Notes: generated by a model from the letters alone, not told the origin. 47,728 nt of DNA from Bacteroidetes bacterium 4572_128 (GCA_002084355.1 NBLL01000025.1:1-47728), one strand, 5' to 3'. Positions 20,437-31,750 are shown, numbered from the stretch's first letter. Made by a program: numbers and translations.

Positions 20437-21888
20437 TTAATTTTTTTTAATTAATATTAATTTTTTTTTATTTATATCTAAAACAGCTATTATAGCTGTA
20501 AATCCCCAAAAAACAACAGATGCTTTATCTGTGTCGAGGAAGTTATTTAAAAAACCGTGCAAATAATAAGTTATTAAACTCAAAATAATGCAAATTGCTA
20601 ACATTCTTATTTCTTTATTCTTTGAATTATTGTAAACTTTTAAAGCAGTATAAATAGTTGTGAAAATAATTCCAAGAAAAGTTAATAAACCAAAAATTCC
20701 AGATTCTGCCATAGGACCAATATATTCGCTATGAGCGTTACCTCCGTCAGCAGCATTAGTTGAAATTATTGTTTTTTCATAAGAAAATTGAAAAGGAGCA
20801 TATTGAAACATATAAGTTCCGGGACCAAAACCAAAAAATGGTCTTTCTATAAACATTCTCATTGCAGAATTCCAACGGTTTATTCTTTCTAAATTAGAAG
20901 CATCAGATGAAATATTAGTCATAGATTGTATATGTTCGGCAAAATCTGTCGAAGAGTCTTGATTATTTTTTTCCAGTTCAATAAAAATTTTTGTCCAGAA
21001 AACAAATAATAATATAGAAATCGTAAAAAAAGTTATCAAAACTGTTCTAAATTTTATTTTTAATAAAATAATTATCCATATTCCCAAAGCTCCAAGTAAA
21101 CTCAACCAAGCAGCACGCGTATAAGATAAAATCGTTGCAAAAGTAAAAATTATTATTAAAATAAAATTTAAAGTTTTTATTTTAAAAGAACTTTCAGAAA
21201 AAAAAGTAAAACCGATTAAAATTGGTAAAATCATTGCAAGCAAAGCTCCATAAATTGTATGGTCATTAAGAAATGGAAACATTACCCAAGCTGCTGCTTC
21301 CTGGTCTAGAAAACCAAAAGAAGCATGTCTATTTATGGTGTAAAAAATAACTATTAAAAAACCAATTATATAAAGCCAAATATATTTTTTTATGTTTCTT
21401 AAATTTGTAAATAACTGAGACGCAAGAAAATAAAAAGCCACCAGAAACCAAACTCTACCCATAAAAAATTTAAAAGAAACTAAAGGCATTGAGCTTGTTA
21501 AGCTTGTTATAAATATCCAAAAAATATTTAAATAAATAGAAATAGAAATTGGATGTTTTAATATTTTTTTATCAAATTTTTTTTCGATGGCAAGTTTTAA
21601 GAAAAATAATAACATTACACCAAATAATAAAGGTTCTGTTGGTAATGCCATATCAAAATCTAAGTTTGGAACATATTCTTTTAATGGAATAGAAAGTGGC
21701 GTAACAAAAACTATAAAGAATAAAAAATTTTTTAATGAAAATACGGAAAAAAATACTATTAAAAAAATTAATGGAATTACATTAAACCAAAAAAATTCTT
21801 GTGTAATACAAAAAGTATTTATCGCTATAAAAGTAAACGAAATTAAATATATCCAGAGATTATTTTTTAAAAAAATTTTATTTAACAT
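20437..21888 (-). CDS. O-antigen ligase/polymerase family membrane protein
   Basis: Many TM segments; FIERPFFGFGPGTYMFQY...AHSEYIGPMAESGIFGLLTFLGII. Confidence 0.85.
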   Translation of the reverse strand: MLNKIFLKNNLWIYLISFTFIAINTFCITQEFFWFNVIPLIFLIVFFSVFSLKNFLFFIVFVTPLSIPLKEYVPNLDFDMALPTEPLLFGVMLLFFLKLAIEKKFDKKILKHPISISIYLNIFWIFITSLTSSMPLVSFKFFMGRVWFLVAFYFLASQLFTNLRNIKKYIWLYIIGFLIVIFYTINRHASFGFLDQEAAAWVMFPFLNDHTIYGALLAMILPILIGFTFFSESSFKIKTLNFILIIIFTFATILSYTRAAWLSLLGALGIWIIILLKIKFRTVLITFFTISILLFVFWTKIFIELEKNNQDSSTDFAEHIQSMTNISSDASNLERINRWNSAMRMFIERPFFGFGPGTYMFQYAPFQFSYEKTIISTNAADGGNAHSEYIGPMAESGIFGLLTFLGIIFTTIYTALKVYNNSKNKEIRMLAICIILSLITYYLHGFLNNFLDTDKASVVFWGFTAIIAVLDINKKKLILIKKN

Positions 21889-21894
21889 TTAAAT

Positions 21895-22791
21895 TTATTT
21901 TTTATTTTCTATAAAACCAATTGCAATTATAGAAACAAATAATGAAGATATTACCGACAAAACAACAATTAACCAACGTATTGGATAGGTTGCATCACTA
22001 AAATGTATATCATATTCTCTTCTTACAGAATCTAAATTTTCTCTTTTACTTTCTAAACTCGTAGAAATACCTTTTAATAGTTCTCCATTTTCTGCTAAAT
22101 TATTTTTCAAATTTATTAATTCATTTGAAATATTTCCTTTTGCGTAATTCTTAGAAACTTGTTTTGCTTGAATATTAAAATCTAAAAGACCATAATTTTT
22201 CCTGATGTTTTTTATAGAATCCATAAATTTTTTTATATCTCTTTTTAAAATATTAATATCTCTATTAGTAATTCTTACCATCTCCCAAGATTTTTTCTGG
22301 TGTAAAAACAGTACTTTTTTATTATAAAAATAGATAATGGAATCTATTATATCACTTGCAATTTGTGGGTCTTTATCTAAAAGTTCTATTTCAACAGATT
22401 CATATTTAGTCTCTCTAAAAGTCAAATTTTCACTCAATTCTTTATTTAAATAAGTGTAAAAATAAGGGTCTTTTTCGTCTAACTCATAATGTTTTCCAAG
22501 ATTAAAAGTTTTAAAAATATTATCTCTAATTTCTTGCGATTGAATAACTTGCAACATTTGTTCTGTTTCTGATTCCTCAGAATAAGTTGAAAGATTTATT
22601 GGATAAATTATCGCATTAGATTTAAATTTTGGTGTAATAAATATAGCTGATGAAAATATCACAGACAAAATAATCGAAGCAATTACTACTAAGGATAATT
22701 CTTTTTTCCATTTTTTAATTAAATTAAAAATGCTCTTATTATCAAAATATTTTTTCATAAAATTTTTAAAAATTTTTATTTTTTTTTTCAA
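21895..22791 (-). CDS. Wzz-like chain-length determinant protein
   Basis: Two TM helices flanking a coiled coil; FKSNAIIYP; YPIRWLIVVLSVISSLFVSII. Confidence 0.75.
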   Translation of the reverse strand: MKKKIKIFKNFMKKYFDNKSIFNLIKKWKKELSLVVIASIILSVIFSSAIFITPKFKSNAIIYPINLSTYSEESETEQMLQVIQSQEIRDNIFKTFNLGKHYELDEKDPYFYTYLNKELSENLTFRETKYESVEIELLDKDPQIASDIIDSIIYFYNKKVLFLHQKKSWEMVRITNRDINILKRDIKKFMDSIKNIRKNYGLLDFNIQAKQVSKNYAKGNISNELINLKNNLAENGELLKGISTSLESKRENLDSVRREYDIHFSDATYPIRWLIVVLSVISSLFVSIIAIGFIENKK

Positions 22792-23761
22792 ATAAAATTA
22801 AAATGAATAATGTAAATATAAAAGTAGAAATATAAGAAATCAAAACTATCAACCAACGAATTGGATAAGATTTTTTTTCTGCTTTTACCGCTTTATTTAC
22901 AATATATTTATTAGGTAATTTTTTTTCTGCATCTACTTTTGCTTCTATATATTTTCCTTTTAAAATACTCATTCTTTCTATTTCAAACAAAAGCAAATCT
23001 CTCAGATGAATGTATTCTCCCCCATAATTTGATAAAATTTCCAATTTTTCTTCTAGGTTTTTAATTGCCTTTTTATCACCTTTTGCTAATGCGTTTGCAT
23101 ATTCTTTATTAAAAACTTCTGCTTGAGATTCGTAATCATTAATTCCTTTTTTTCGAATTTTTTTTATTGAATCCTCTAATAAATTTATTTGAGTTTTTAA
23201 ATCAAAATATTCTTTTTTTACTATTTCTAATGATGCTTTATAGCGAACTTCTTGCATATTATTAATAATAGTATCTAAAAAAGAAGAAATATCATTTGCA
23301 ATATTAGAAGCAATTTCTGGAATATTATCATAAACAGTAATTTTTAAAGAATGAAAACTCGTTCTTGAAAAGGAAATTTTATCTTCAAATTCATCATTTA
23401 AATCTGTAATTGGATAATCAGAATCTATTTTATAATGTTGCATTAAATCATATTTTTTTATGATTTTATTTTTAATCTCGTTAGAATGCAAAATTTGTAA
23501 AAATTGGTCTAATTCTTCATCTTCTCCAAAGGAAGAACTTTTTTTCGTTATTACTTTATTTGATAATAAAGATTTAGAAATAGAACCCGTATGAGCGGGG
23601 AATAAAATTACAGAAGATTTGTAAAGAGGTTCTATAGTAAAAGAAATTGTAAAAGATAAAAAAATTGAAAAAAAAGAAACGACAAGAAATTGTTTCTTTT
23701 TTTTTAAAATAAAAAAAACTAAGTTTTTTGAACTAAAATTATATTCTTCTTTATCAAACAT
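22766..23761 (-). CDS. Wzz-like chain-length determinant protein, paralog
   Basis: Same architecture: PLYKSSVILFPAH; YPIRWLIVLISYISTFIFTLFI. Confidence 0.75.
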   Translation of the reverse strand: MFDKEEYNFSSKNLVFFILKKKKQFLVVSFFSIFLSFTISFTIEPLYKSSVILFPAHTGSISKSLLSNKVITKKSSSFGEDEELDQFLQILHSNEIKNKIIKKYDLMQHYKIDSDYPITDLNDEFEDKISFSRTSFHSLKITVYDNIPEIASNIANDISSFLDTIINNMQEVRYKASLEIVKKEYFDLKTQINLLEDSIKKIRKKGINDYESQAEVFNKEYANALAKGDKKAIKNLEEKLEILSNYGGEYIHLRDLLLFEIERMSILKGKYIEAKVDAEKKLPNKYIVNKAVKAEKKSYPIRWLIVLISYISTFIFTLFILILFEKKNKNF

Positions 23762-23842
23762 ATAGAAAAATCACATTTAATTGTATTGCAAAATTCTTTT
23801 TTTTTTTTTTATAAAAAAAAATTTTTTTTTTATAAAAAAATA

Positions 23843-24385
23843 TTAAAAGTTTTGCCTTTTTTGTAGAAAAAATTTCCTCCACAAAAAGTTCCCAAAAGCC
23901 AGAATTTTTTGTGGATTTATTCTACCAGTAATTTCCATTGAAATTTTAATTTTCTTTTCTATTATATCATAGAATCCTGAATATTTTCTACCTTCTAAAT
24001 CCCAATAATTATAAGCTTCTATATAATAAATTTTAACATCTTCATCTTCTTTATCATTTATTTCTTGATTAAAAATATCAAATATTAAAATATTATTTAC
24101 TTCTTTTATTTTAGTAGCTTGGAATATCAATTTCCCGTTTTGAAAAAAATCAATAGTAGAATAATTACTTTCATTTTTTTTAACAATCATTATACCTTTA
24201 GTTTCACCATCAGGAATTGGAGTAATTAAACTATCTTTAATAAAAAACGCTTTTCCATAATAATTATATGCTCCAACAATATTATCTCTAATATCTTTAA
24301 TTTTAGAATAAGAAAGATGCAATATAGATAATGATGTAAATAAAAATAATATTAATAAATACTTGAAAAAATTCATATATTTCAA
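23843..24385 (-). CDS. Hypothetical exported protein
   Basis: N-terminal hydrophobic segment, full-length ORF; family not recognised. Confidence 0.5.
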   Translation of the reverse strand: MKYMNFFKYLLILFLFTSLSILHLSYSKIKDIRDNIVGAYNYYGKAFFIKDSLITPIPDGETKGIMIVKKNESNYSTIDFFQNGKLIFQATKIKEVNNILIFDIFNQEINDKEDEDVKIYYIEAYNYWDLEGRKYSGFYDIIEKKIKISMEITGRINPQKILAFGNFLWRKFFLQKRQNF

Positions 24386-24415
24386 AAAAAAAATTTTAAT
24401 AAAAATGTGAAATTT

Positions 24416-25258
24416 TTAGAAATCTCCTAATGTTTCTTCTAAATTATCTAATGCAATTTTTAATTCTTTATTATTTGGAGCTTTTCCATGCCATCTGTGG
24501 TCGTCTTCCATAAAATCAACACCTTTGCCCATTTTTGTTATCATAATTATTACAACTGGTTTTTGATTTCCAGTTTCTTTTTTTGCTTCATTTAAGACAG
24601 AAATTAAATCCTTCATATTATTTCCGTCCATTTCTAAAACTTTCCAACCAAAAGAGGAAAATTTATTTTTTATACTCAATAAAGGAATTACATCATCAGT
24701 ATCTCCATCTATTTGCTTATGATTATTGTCAATTATGGCAATTAAATTATCTATTTTATGTGCATTTGCAAACATCGCGGCTTCCCAAATTTGCCCCTCT
24801 TGCAATTCACCGTCTCCCATAAGAGCATAAACTAAATTTTTATCGCCATCCATTTTTTTTGCTATTCCAACACCATTCGCAACAGACAAACCTTGTCCAA
24901 GAGAACCAGAAGCAATTCTAACTCCGTTCAAATTTTTATTACTCGGATGTCCTTGTAAAATTCCTCCAATTTTTCTAAAAGATTTTAATTCCTTAATTTC
25001 AAAATGTCCAGAACGAGCAAGAGCGCTATACCAAACAGGAGAAATATGTCCTATTGATAAAAAAAATGCATCTTGATCTTTTGATTTAAAATTAAAATTT
25101 TTCGCATCAATATCTAAAATATTAAAATAAAGAGCTGTCATTAAATCTGCACAACCAAGAGAACCACCAGAATGTCCAGAGTTTTGAGCATTAACCATAC
25201 GCAAAACATCTCTGCGGATTTGAGTTGCTATTTTTTCTAATTTTGTAATTTCTGACAT
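24416..25258 (-). CDS. Transketolase, N-terminal subunit
   Basis: NSGHSGGSLGCADLMTALYF, GHPSNKNLNGVRIASGSLGQGLSVANG, LMGDGELQEGQIWEAAMFA. Confidence 0.93.
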   Translation of the reverse strand: MSEITKLEKIATQIRRDVLRMVNAQNSGHSGGSLGCADLMTALYFNILDIDAKNFNFKSKDQDAFFLSIGHISPVWYSALARSGHFEIKELKSFRKIGGILQGHPSNKNLNGVRIASGSLGQGLSVANGVGIAKKMDGDKNLVYALMGDGELQEGQIWEAAMFANAHKIDNLIAIIDNNHKQIDGDTDDVIPLLSIKNKFSSFGWKVLEMDGNNMKDLISVLNEAKKETGNQKPVVIIMITKMGKGVDFMEDDHRWHGKAPNNKELKIALDNLEETLGDF

Positions 25259-25282
25259 ATTTTTTATAATTTTTTTTGCAAT

Positions 25283-26563
25283 TTAAGAAAAATCTTTTAT
25301 AAAAATATTATTTAATTTTTCTAAAGAAATATTTTTATGTTTTATAAAGTCATTTAGATCTTTTGCTTTAACTTTTTTCGATTTTGGAAACTTTTGTTTT
25401 CGAGAATCAACTTGACGACCATTTTTCCAAAAACGATAACAAACATGAGGTCCAGTCGCTAAACCAGTACTGCCAACATATCCAATTACATCACCTTGTT
25501 TTACATAAACACCTTTTTTAATTCCTTTTGCAAATTTACTCATATGTAAATATTGTGTTTGATAAGTTCCGCTATGTCTAATTTTTACATATCTTCCATT
25601 AGCTTTTCCGTAAGATGCTTTTGTAACTATACCATCACCTGTTGACATTATTGGAGTGCCGCGGGGAGCGCCATAATCGGTTCCAAGATGTGCTTTAATT
25701 CTTTTTAAAACAGGGTGATAACGTCGTTTAGAATAGCCAGAAGTTACAGTACCAAATTTTAATGGAGCTTTTAAAAAAGGCTTTTTTAAACTTAAACCTT
25801 CTTCATCAAAAAAACTTTCTATTCCGTCTTGCAAATAAGAAAAAGCAAAAAAGTCTTCTTTTTTATGTTGAAATTGTACGGTTTTAATTTCTCCAATTCC
25901 AACTACTTCATTTGTTTCTTTTAGTTGTAATTCTTCATAAATTATTTTATAATAATCACCTTTTTCCAGACGGAAAAAATCTATACTCCATGCATAAATT
26001 TCTGATAATTCTGTTGCTAATATTGTATTTAAACCTTTTGCTTTCATAGAATTCCAAAGTGAACTTTCTATAATTCCAGAAGCAGTTTTTAGAACTTTAT
26101 TTGTTTTTCTTTCAAAAGTTTTTACATCTAAAGAATCTTTCAAATCGAAAATAACATATTTCGTTTTGGAAATTTCATAAACAAAATGCTTTAATTCTTT
26201 CTCGTCATTGGAAGTAAAAAAACTATAATTTCTACCAATTCTCATCGTTCGTAAATCAAAAACACCTTTGCATTTTTCTACTATCTTATCTATAGTATTT
26301 ACAGAAATACCTTTTTTTGATAAAATTATAGATAAATTTTCTCTTTTTTTTATTTTTTCATTTTCTATCTCGAAATCACTTTTATTAAATCCATATTTTT
26401 TTAATGTAAAATCTTCTTTAAAAACAGGAAAACTTTCTTCTCCTATAATTTTCGCTTTTTCAGATGGAATTTTAAAAAGTAAAATAAAAATTATAAAAAT
26501 ATTAAATAAACTTTTTTTCATTATTTTATAAATTTGTGTAAAAATTATAATAAATAAATTCAA
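25283..26563 (-). CDS. M23-family peptidoglycan DD-metallopeptidase
   Basis: HLGTDYGAPRGTPIMSTGDGIV...QYLHMSKFAKGIKKGVYVKQGDVIGYVGSTGLATGPHVCYRFW. Confidence 0.93.
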   Translation of the reverse strand: MNLFIIIFTQIYKIMKKSLFNIFIIFILLFKIPSEKAKIIGEESFPVFKEDFTLKKYGFNKSDFEIENEKIKKRENLSIILSKKGISVNTIDKIVEKCKGVFDLRTMRIGRNYSFFTSNDEKELKHFVYEISKTKYVIFDLKDSLDVKTFERKTNKVLKTASGIIESSLWNSMKAKGLNTILATELSEIYAWSIDFFRLEKGDYYKIIYEELQLKETNEVVGIGEIKTVQFQHKKEDFFAFSYLQDGIESFFDEEGLSLKKPFLKAPLKFGTVTSGYSKRRYHPVLKRIKAHLGTDYGAPRGTPIMSTGDGIVTKASYGKANGRYVKIRHSGTYQTQYLHMSKFAKGIKKGVYVKQGDVIGYVGSTGLATGPHVCYRFWKNGRQVDSRKQKFPKSKKVKAKDLNDFIKHKNISLEKLNNIFIKDFS

Positions 26564-26707
26564 TTTTTAAACCAAAAACAATTTTTTAATTTCAATAATC
26601 TTATTATTTTTTTATAATAAAAAAATTTTTTGATAAATCTGTGTGTTTTTTACATAAATTTAATAAATTATTGCATAAGTTAAATACAATAATTTATCAA
26701 ATAAAAA

Positions 26708-28292
26708 TTAAATTTTTGAATTTACAATTTCTAAAATTTCTTTTTCTAAATTTATAGTTTTTTCTTCTATAATTTTTCCTTCTTTTAAGATTTTATTTGC
26801 AAAATCTTTATCATTCAAATCAGAAGAATTAATTTTTACATTCAAAAATGCTCCCATCACAGCAGAACGCATTGCAAGAGCACCAACACCTGCATCACTT
26901 ACAGAGTTCGGATTTCCCATTTCTGCCATAACTTTTATCATTTCCATAGCTTCATAAGAAAGTTTCATAACTTTAAAAGGTATTTCTATTGCATATTTTG
27001 TTGCTTTTTGTATCTCATTATTACGAACATTTTTTTCTTCGTCTGTATTTTTTGGCAAACTAAAAGCGTCCATAATTTTGTTGAAAGCATTTGTGTCTTC
27101 ATCAACCATTTTTAACAATTCATTTTTATAGAATTGTCCATTTTCTGCCCACTTAGAATAAAATTCCCATTTGTCGTCCCATCCTCTTTTGTGAGAAGCT
27201 AAATTCGCAACCATCGTTCCAAGTGCAACTCCAAGACTTCCAATATATGCAGAAATAGAACCACCACCAGGAGCAGCTGATTCAGAAGCTGTTTCATTAA
27301 CAAATTCTTCAAGATTCATAGAGATTAATGGATTCTTTTTATCCTTATCAAGTATGTACTCTATGATTTTTTCCTCTGGTTTAAACTCTTTTAATTCGTC
27401 CAGACCAAGCGATTTTACAGCAATTTTTATTATTTCACTTTCTGAAATTCCAAGAGAACGCTTTTGCTTTTGTAAAAAATATTTTCCAGCATCCATCATC
27501 GCTTTTAATGGAATCAAACCAACTAACTCCGAACCAGTAACTCTAATTCCTCGTTCTTGTGCTTTTTTACAAGCTGCATCGAAAGCAATATGAACCGGAG
27601 TAACTTTAATATCTGTTAAATTAATAGATATTTGTGTTATTCCATATTCTTCTATAAACCAGCCGATTGCTTTTGTTTTTTTCAAAATACCCTGAGTTCT
27701 GAGAGCTTTACCATTTTCATCTCTTATGATTTTACCCAAAATAGAATCATTTTCTCTTTTTATTCTTCCTGCTTCTCTTAAATCAAAAGCGACAGCATTT
27801 GCTCGTCTTGTTGAAGTTGTATTCAAATTTATATTATAAGCCACAAGAAAATTTCTCGCTCCTATTGCTGTTGCTCCGGATTTTTCTACTTTTTCGTTAT
27901 ATTTTGATGAACCAAAATCTGGTTTCATTTTTATATCGGCAAGTTTTTCACTTAATTTTTCATATTCGCCAGAACGACAATAAGCTAAATTTTTTCTTTC
28001 TTTTTCGAAAGATGCTTCTTCATAACAGTAAATAGGAATTTCTAATTCTTCACCAACTCTTTTAGCTAATTTACGTGCATACTTTACCGTTTCTTCCATA
28101 GAAATATTTGCAACCGGAACAAATGGACAAACATCAGTCGCTCCCATACGTGGATGTTTTCCTTTGTGTTTACTCATATCTATCAACTCAGAAGCCTTTT
28201 TTATTAATAATTTCATCAGTTATTTTGTTGATAATTTTCATATCATTACCTTCACTGAAATTAGGAACACATTCTATTAATTGTTTGCTCAT
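26708..28292 (-). pseudogene. Glutamate formimidoyltransferase/formimidotetrahydrofolate cyclodeaminase with a broken N-terminus
   Basis: KHKGKHPRMGATDVCPFVPVANISMEETVKYA...; cyclodeaminase part ESAAPGGGSISAYIGSLGVALGTMVANL; in another frame from 28292: MSKQLIECVPNFSEGNDMKIINKITDEII. Confidence 0.88.
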
Positions 28293-28450
28293 AATATTTT
28301 TTTTATAAAATTTCTCAAAATTAAAAAAAATTTCTTTTTTTTCAAAAAAACAAAAAAAATTTTAATATCTTTATTTAAAATAAAAAAAATGAAATTTTAT
28401 AAAAAAAATTTTTTTTTGATTTTAATTGTTTTTTTATTAAAAAAAATTAT

Positions 28451-30285
28451 ATGAAAAAAATTAATACTTCAGTTTTGTTCGTTGAAGATGAAAAAATCGT
28501 AAGAAATGCAATTTCTGAGATGTTAAGAAGAAGAGTAGAAAATTTATTTGTTGCAGAAAATGGAAAAGAAGGTTTAGAATCTTTCAAAAAAAATAAAGCG
28601 GAAATTATTATAACAGACATAAATATGCCTATAATTGATGGATTAGAGATGTTAAAAAAAATAAAAATTATAAATCCAAAATCCAAGACAATAGTTATGT
28701 CGGCACATAGTGAAGTGAAATATTTTTTGAAAGCAATAGAAATCGGAGTAGATGGTTTTTTAATTAAACCTATAAATCGCAAAAAATTATTTTCGGTTTA
28801 TTTCAGTCAGAATTAGATGCAATTATGATTTATGATTCAAAAACTTTTAAATTTTTAAACACAAATCCATCTGCAACAGAACTTTATAAATATACGAAAG
28901 AGGAATTTCTTAATATAAAAATTACAGATATTTTCGCACAAAAAGAAGATATTTCAGAAAATAGAATAAAAATTGCAAAATCTTTACAAGGTAAAAATTA
29001 TATTTTTTGGCATAAAAAAAAGAACGGCGAGATTTTTCCTGTTGATGCAAGTTTAAGTACTTATTTTATAAATGAGAAAAAAGTTATAAGTATAGTTGTC
29101 AGAGACAAAAGTAAAGAAATAAAATATCAACAAATTTTAATTAAGTCTAAAAAAATAGCAGAAGATTCGGCAAAGTCAAAAAGTGAATTTCTTGCAAATA
29201 TGAGCCATGAAATTAGAACTCCTATGAATGGAATTATTGGAATGACTGATTTATTAAAAGAAACAAAATTAGACAAAAAACAAGATGAACTATTAGAAAT
29301 TATTGATACTTCCGCAAGAAATTTATTGACAATTATTAATGATATTTTAGACTTTTCTAAAATAGAAGCAAGACAAATCGAGTTAGAAAAAATTGATTTT
29401 AATTTACAAAATGTTATTAGTGATACCGTTCAATTGTTAAAAATTAAAGCGAATAATAAAAACCTAAAATTAGATTTTAAAATAAATTCAGATGTTCCGG
29501 AATTTATAAATGGAGACCCAATTAGGTTAAAGCAAATTATTATTAACTTGACAAATAATGCAATTAAATTTACAGAAAAAGGTGGTGTAAATATATTTTT
29601 TAAAAAATTAAAAAACGAGAATAAAAAAATCACTTTTTTATGTGAAGTAAAAGATACTGGAATTGGTATTTCTGAGGAAATAAAAAGTAAATTGTTTAAA
29701 GTTTTTTCTCAGGCGAATGCTTCTATTTCACGAAAACACGGTGGAACTGGTCTTGGTTTAGCAATTTCAAAGCAATTGACAGAATTAATGGACGGAGAAA
29801 TCGGTGTAAATAGTAAAATTGGTAAAGGTTCTAATTTTTGGTTCACTTGTGTTTTAAATGAAAAAACAAATTCCGAAAAACCAAAAATTAAAAAGAAAAT
29901 TGAAAATAATTTACAAAAAAATAAATTTAAAATTTTACTTGCGGAAGATAATATTATAAATCAAAAAGTTGCCATTTTGAATTTGAAAAAATTAGGACAC
30001 GAAATAGAACTTGCAGAAAATGGAAAAATTGCAATAGAAAAGTTCAAAAAAAGTAAATATGATTTAGTTTTGATGGATATTCAAATGCCAGAAATGGACG
30101 GAATAGAAGCAACAAATAAAATAAGAAATTTTGAAAAAATAAATAAATTAGAAAAAACAAAAATTTTCGCAATGACAGCGAATGCTTTAAAAGGACACAG
30201 GGAATTTTTATTGTCTTGTGGAATGGACGATTATATATCTAAACCTTTTAGATATACGGATCTAATAAAATTATTAAATTTTTAA
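28451..30285 (+). pseudogene. REC-PAS-HisKA-HATPase-REC hybrid histidine kinase, frame-broken between REC and PAS
   Basis: 28451..28816 REC (VLFVEDEKIVRNAIS...DINMPIIDGLEML...KPINRKKL); 28825..30285 PAS, SEFLANMSHEIRTPMNGIIGMTDLL, GTGLGLAISKQL, C-terminal REC; FQSELDAIMIYD continues in the second frame. Confidence 0.8.
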
Positions 30286-30301
30286 AATATTTTTTAAAAA
30301 T

Positions 30302-31289
30302 ATGATAAAATTTCAGTTATCAAGATGATTATGTTGATGATGGTGTAGATTTTTCTATGCAAAAATTTTTCCTAGAAAAAATGAAGAAATTTGCTGAGCA
30401 TTTTAATAAAAAAAATAATGTTCATGCTCATATAAATTTTACCGGAGGCGAACCTTTTTTAAAAAAAGATTTTCTTCATTTGTTAAACGAAACAAATGAA
30501 AAAAGAATTTTCACTTATGGAATTCTTTCGAATGGTTATTTGTTATCAGAAAAAAAACTTTTATTATTAAAAAAATTAAAACCAAAATTCATTCAAATTA
30601 GTCTGGAAGGAGGAAAGGAAATGAACGATTATATTCGTGGAAAAGGCAGTTTTGAAAAAATTACAAAAGCATTAAAAACATATTCAAAATTAAAAATCAA
30701 TGTAATAATTTCATTTACAGCAAATTCGAATAATTATAAAGAATTTCCAGAAGTTGTAAGAATTGCAAGAAAATATAAAGTTTTAAATGTGTGGACTGAC
30801 AGATATTTACCTCAGAATAAATCTGATAACTTAACTATGAACAACAAACAAACGAAAGAATTTTTTGAAATAATTTTGAAAGAGCAGAAGAAAATTAAAT
30901 TTTATTTTTTTTCACATACCAAAGTTGTTTCAAATCGTGCTTTGCAATTTTTGGTTTGTGGAGGAATGCCTTACCGATGTTCTGCCGGAGATACATTAAT
31001 GGCATTTATGCCGAATGGAGATATTTTTCCTTGCAGAAGATTGCCAATAAAAGTTGGAAATTTGAAAAAAGATAATTTGATAGAAGTTTATAAAAATAAT
31101 ATTTTCTTAAAAAAATTAAGAAATTATAAAAAATTCGCAAAGAACTGTCATAATTGTCATTATAAAATCACTTGTAACGGTGGATTAAGATGTCTTGCTT
31201 ACGCTAAATATAAAAACATTGATAAAAAAGACCCTAATTGTTGGATATTTGAAAAATTAAAAAAAATTAAAATTTTGGACGTTTTTTGA
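30302..31289 (+). pseudogene. Radical SAM/SPASM protein lacking the N-terminal CxxxCxxC segment
   Basis: HINFTGGEPFLKKDFLHLL, YGILSNGYLL, ISLEGGKEMNDYIRGKGSFEKI, SPASM-like YRCSAGDTLMAFMPNGDIFPCRRLPIKVGNL...CHNCHYKITCNGGLRC; MIKFQ and YQDDYVDDGVDFSM lie in adjacent frames. Confidence 0.85.
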
Positions 31290-31419
31290 AAAAAATTTTT
31301 TTTATTTTGAAATTTAAAAATATTAAAATTTTGGACGATTTTTGAAAAAATTTTTTTTTATTTTGAAATTAAAAAAAATTAAAATTTTGGGCGATTTTTT
31401 GAAAAAAATATTTTAACAT

Positions 31420-31453
31420 AACATTGGAGGTTTCTTTTTTAACCTCCAATGTT
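31420..31453. repeat. Hairpin family copy (13-bp stem)
   Basis: AACATTGGAGGTT-TCTTTTTT-AACCTCCAATGTT. Confidence 0.85.
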
Positions 31454-31604
31454 TCGACATCAAATTTTGGACGAATTTTGAAAATAAATTTTTTATTTTG
31501 AAATTTAAAAATATTAAAATTTTGGGCGATTTTTTGAAAAAAATTTTTTATTTTGAAATTCAAAAATATTAAAATTTTGGGCGATTTTTTATTGAAAATT
31601 TTTT

Positions 31605-31638
31605 AACATTGGAGGTTTCTTTTTTAACCTCCAATGTT
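31605..31638. repeat. Hairpin family copy (13-bp stem)
   Basis: Same sequence as 31420..31453. Confidence 0.85.
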
Positions 31639-31750
31639 TGTTTTAATTTAAAATTTTGGACGATTTTTGAAAAAATTATTTTTTATTTCAATTTAAAATC
31701 ATTAAAATTTTGGTCGAATTTTGAAAATTATTTTTTTTAAATTATAAAAA

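Larger units (their letters stand above)
31265..31740. repeat. AT-rich GGACGATTTTTTGAAAAAAATTTTTTT repeat array with embedded hairpins
   Basis: Repeated ATTAAAATTTTGG(A/G)CGATTTTTTGAAAAAAA units plus two AACATTGGAGGTT hairpins. Confidence 0.9.

Noticed and set aside
20437-23761. O-antigen ligase plus two Wzz-like genes as an unusual system
   Set aside because: Ordinary surface polysaccharide genes; tandem Wzz-like paralogs are not by themselves remarkable.
28447-28782. 111-aa minus-strand ORF
   Set aside because: Antisense to the receiver domain of the hybrid kinase.
31369-31563. 64-aa minus-strand ORF (MNFKIKNFFQKIAQNFNIFKFQNKK...)
   Set aside because: Translation of the AT-rich repeat array; no independent coding evidence.
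31290-31740. Possible CRISPR array from regular repeats
   Set aside because: No unique spacers; units are contiguous AT-rich tandem repeats with no cas genes in the window.
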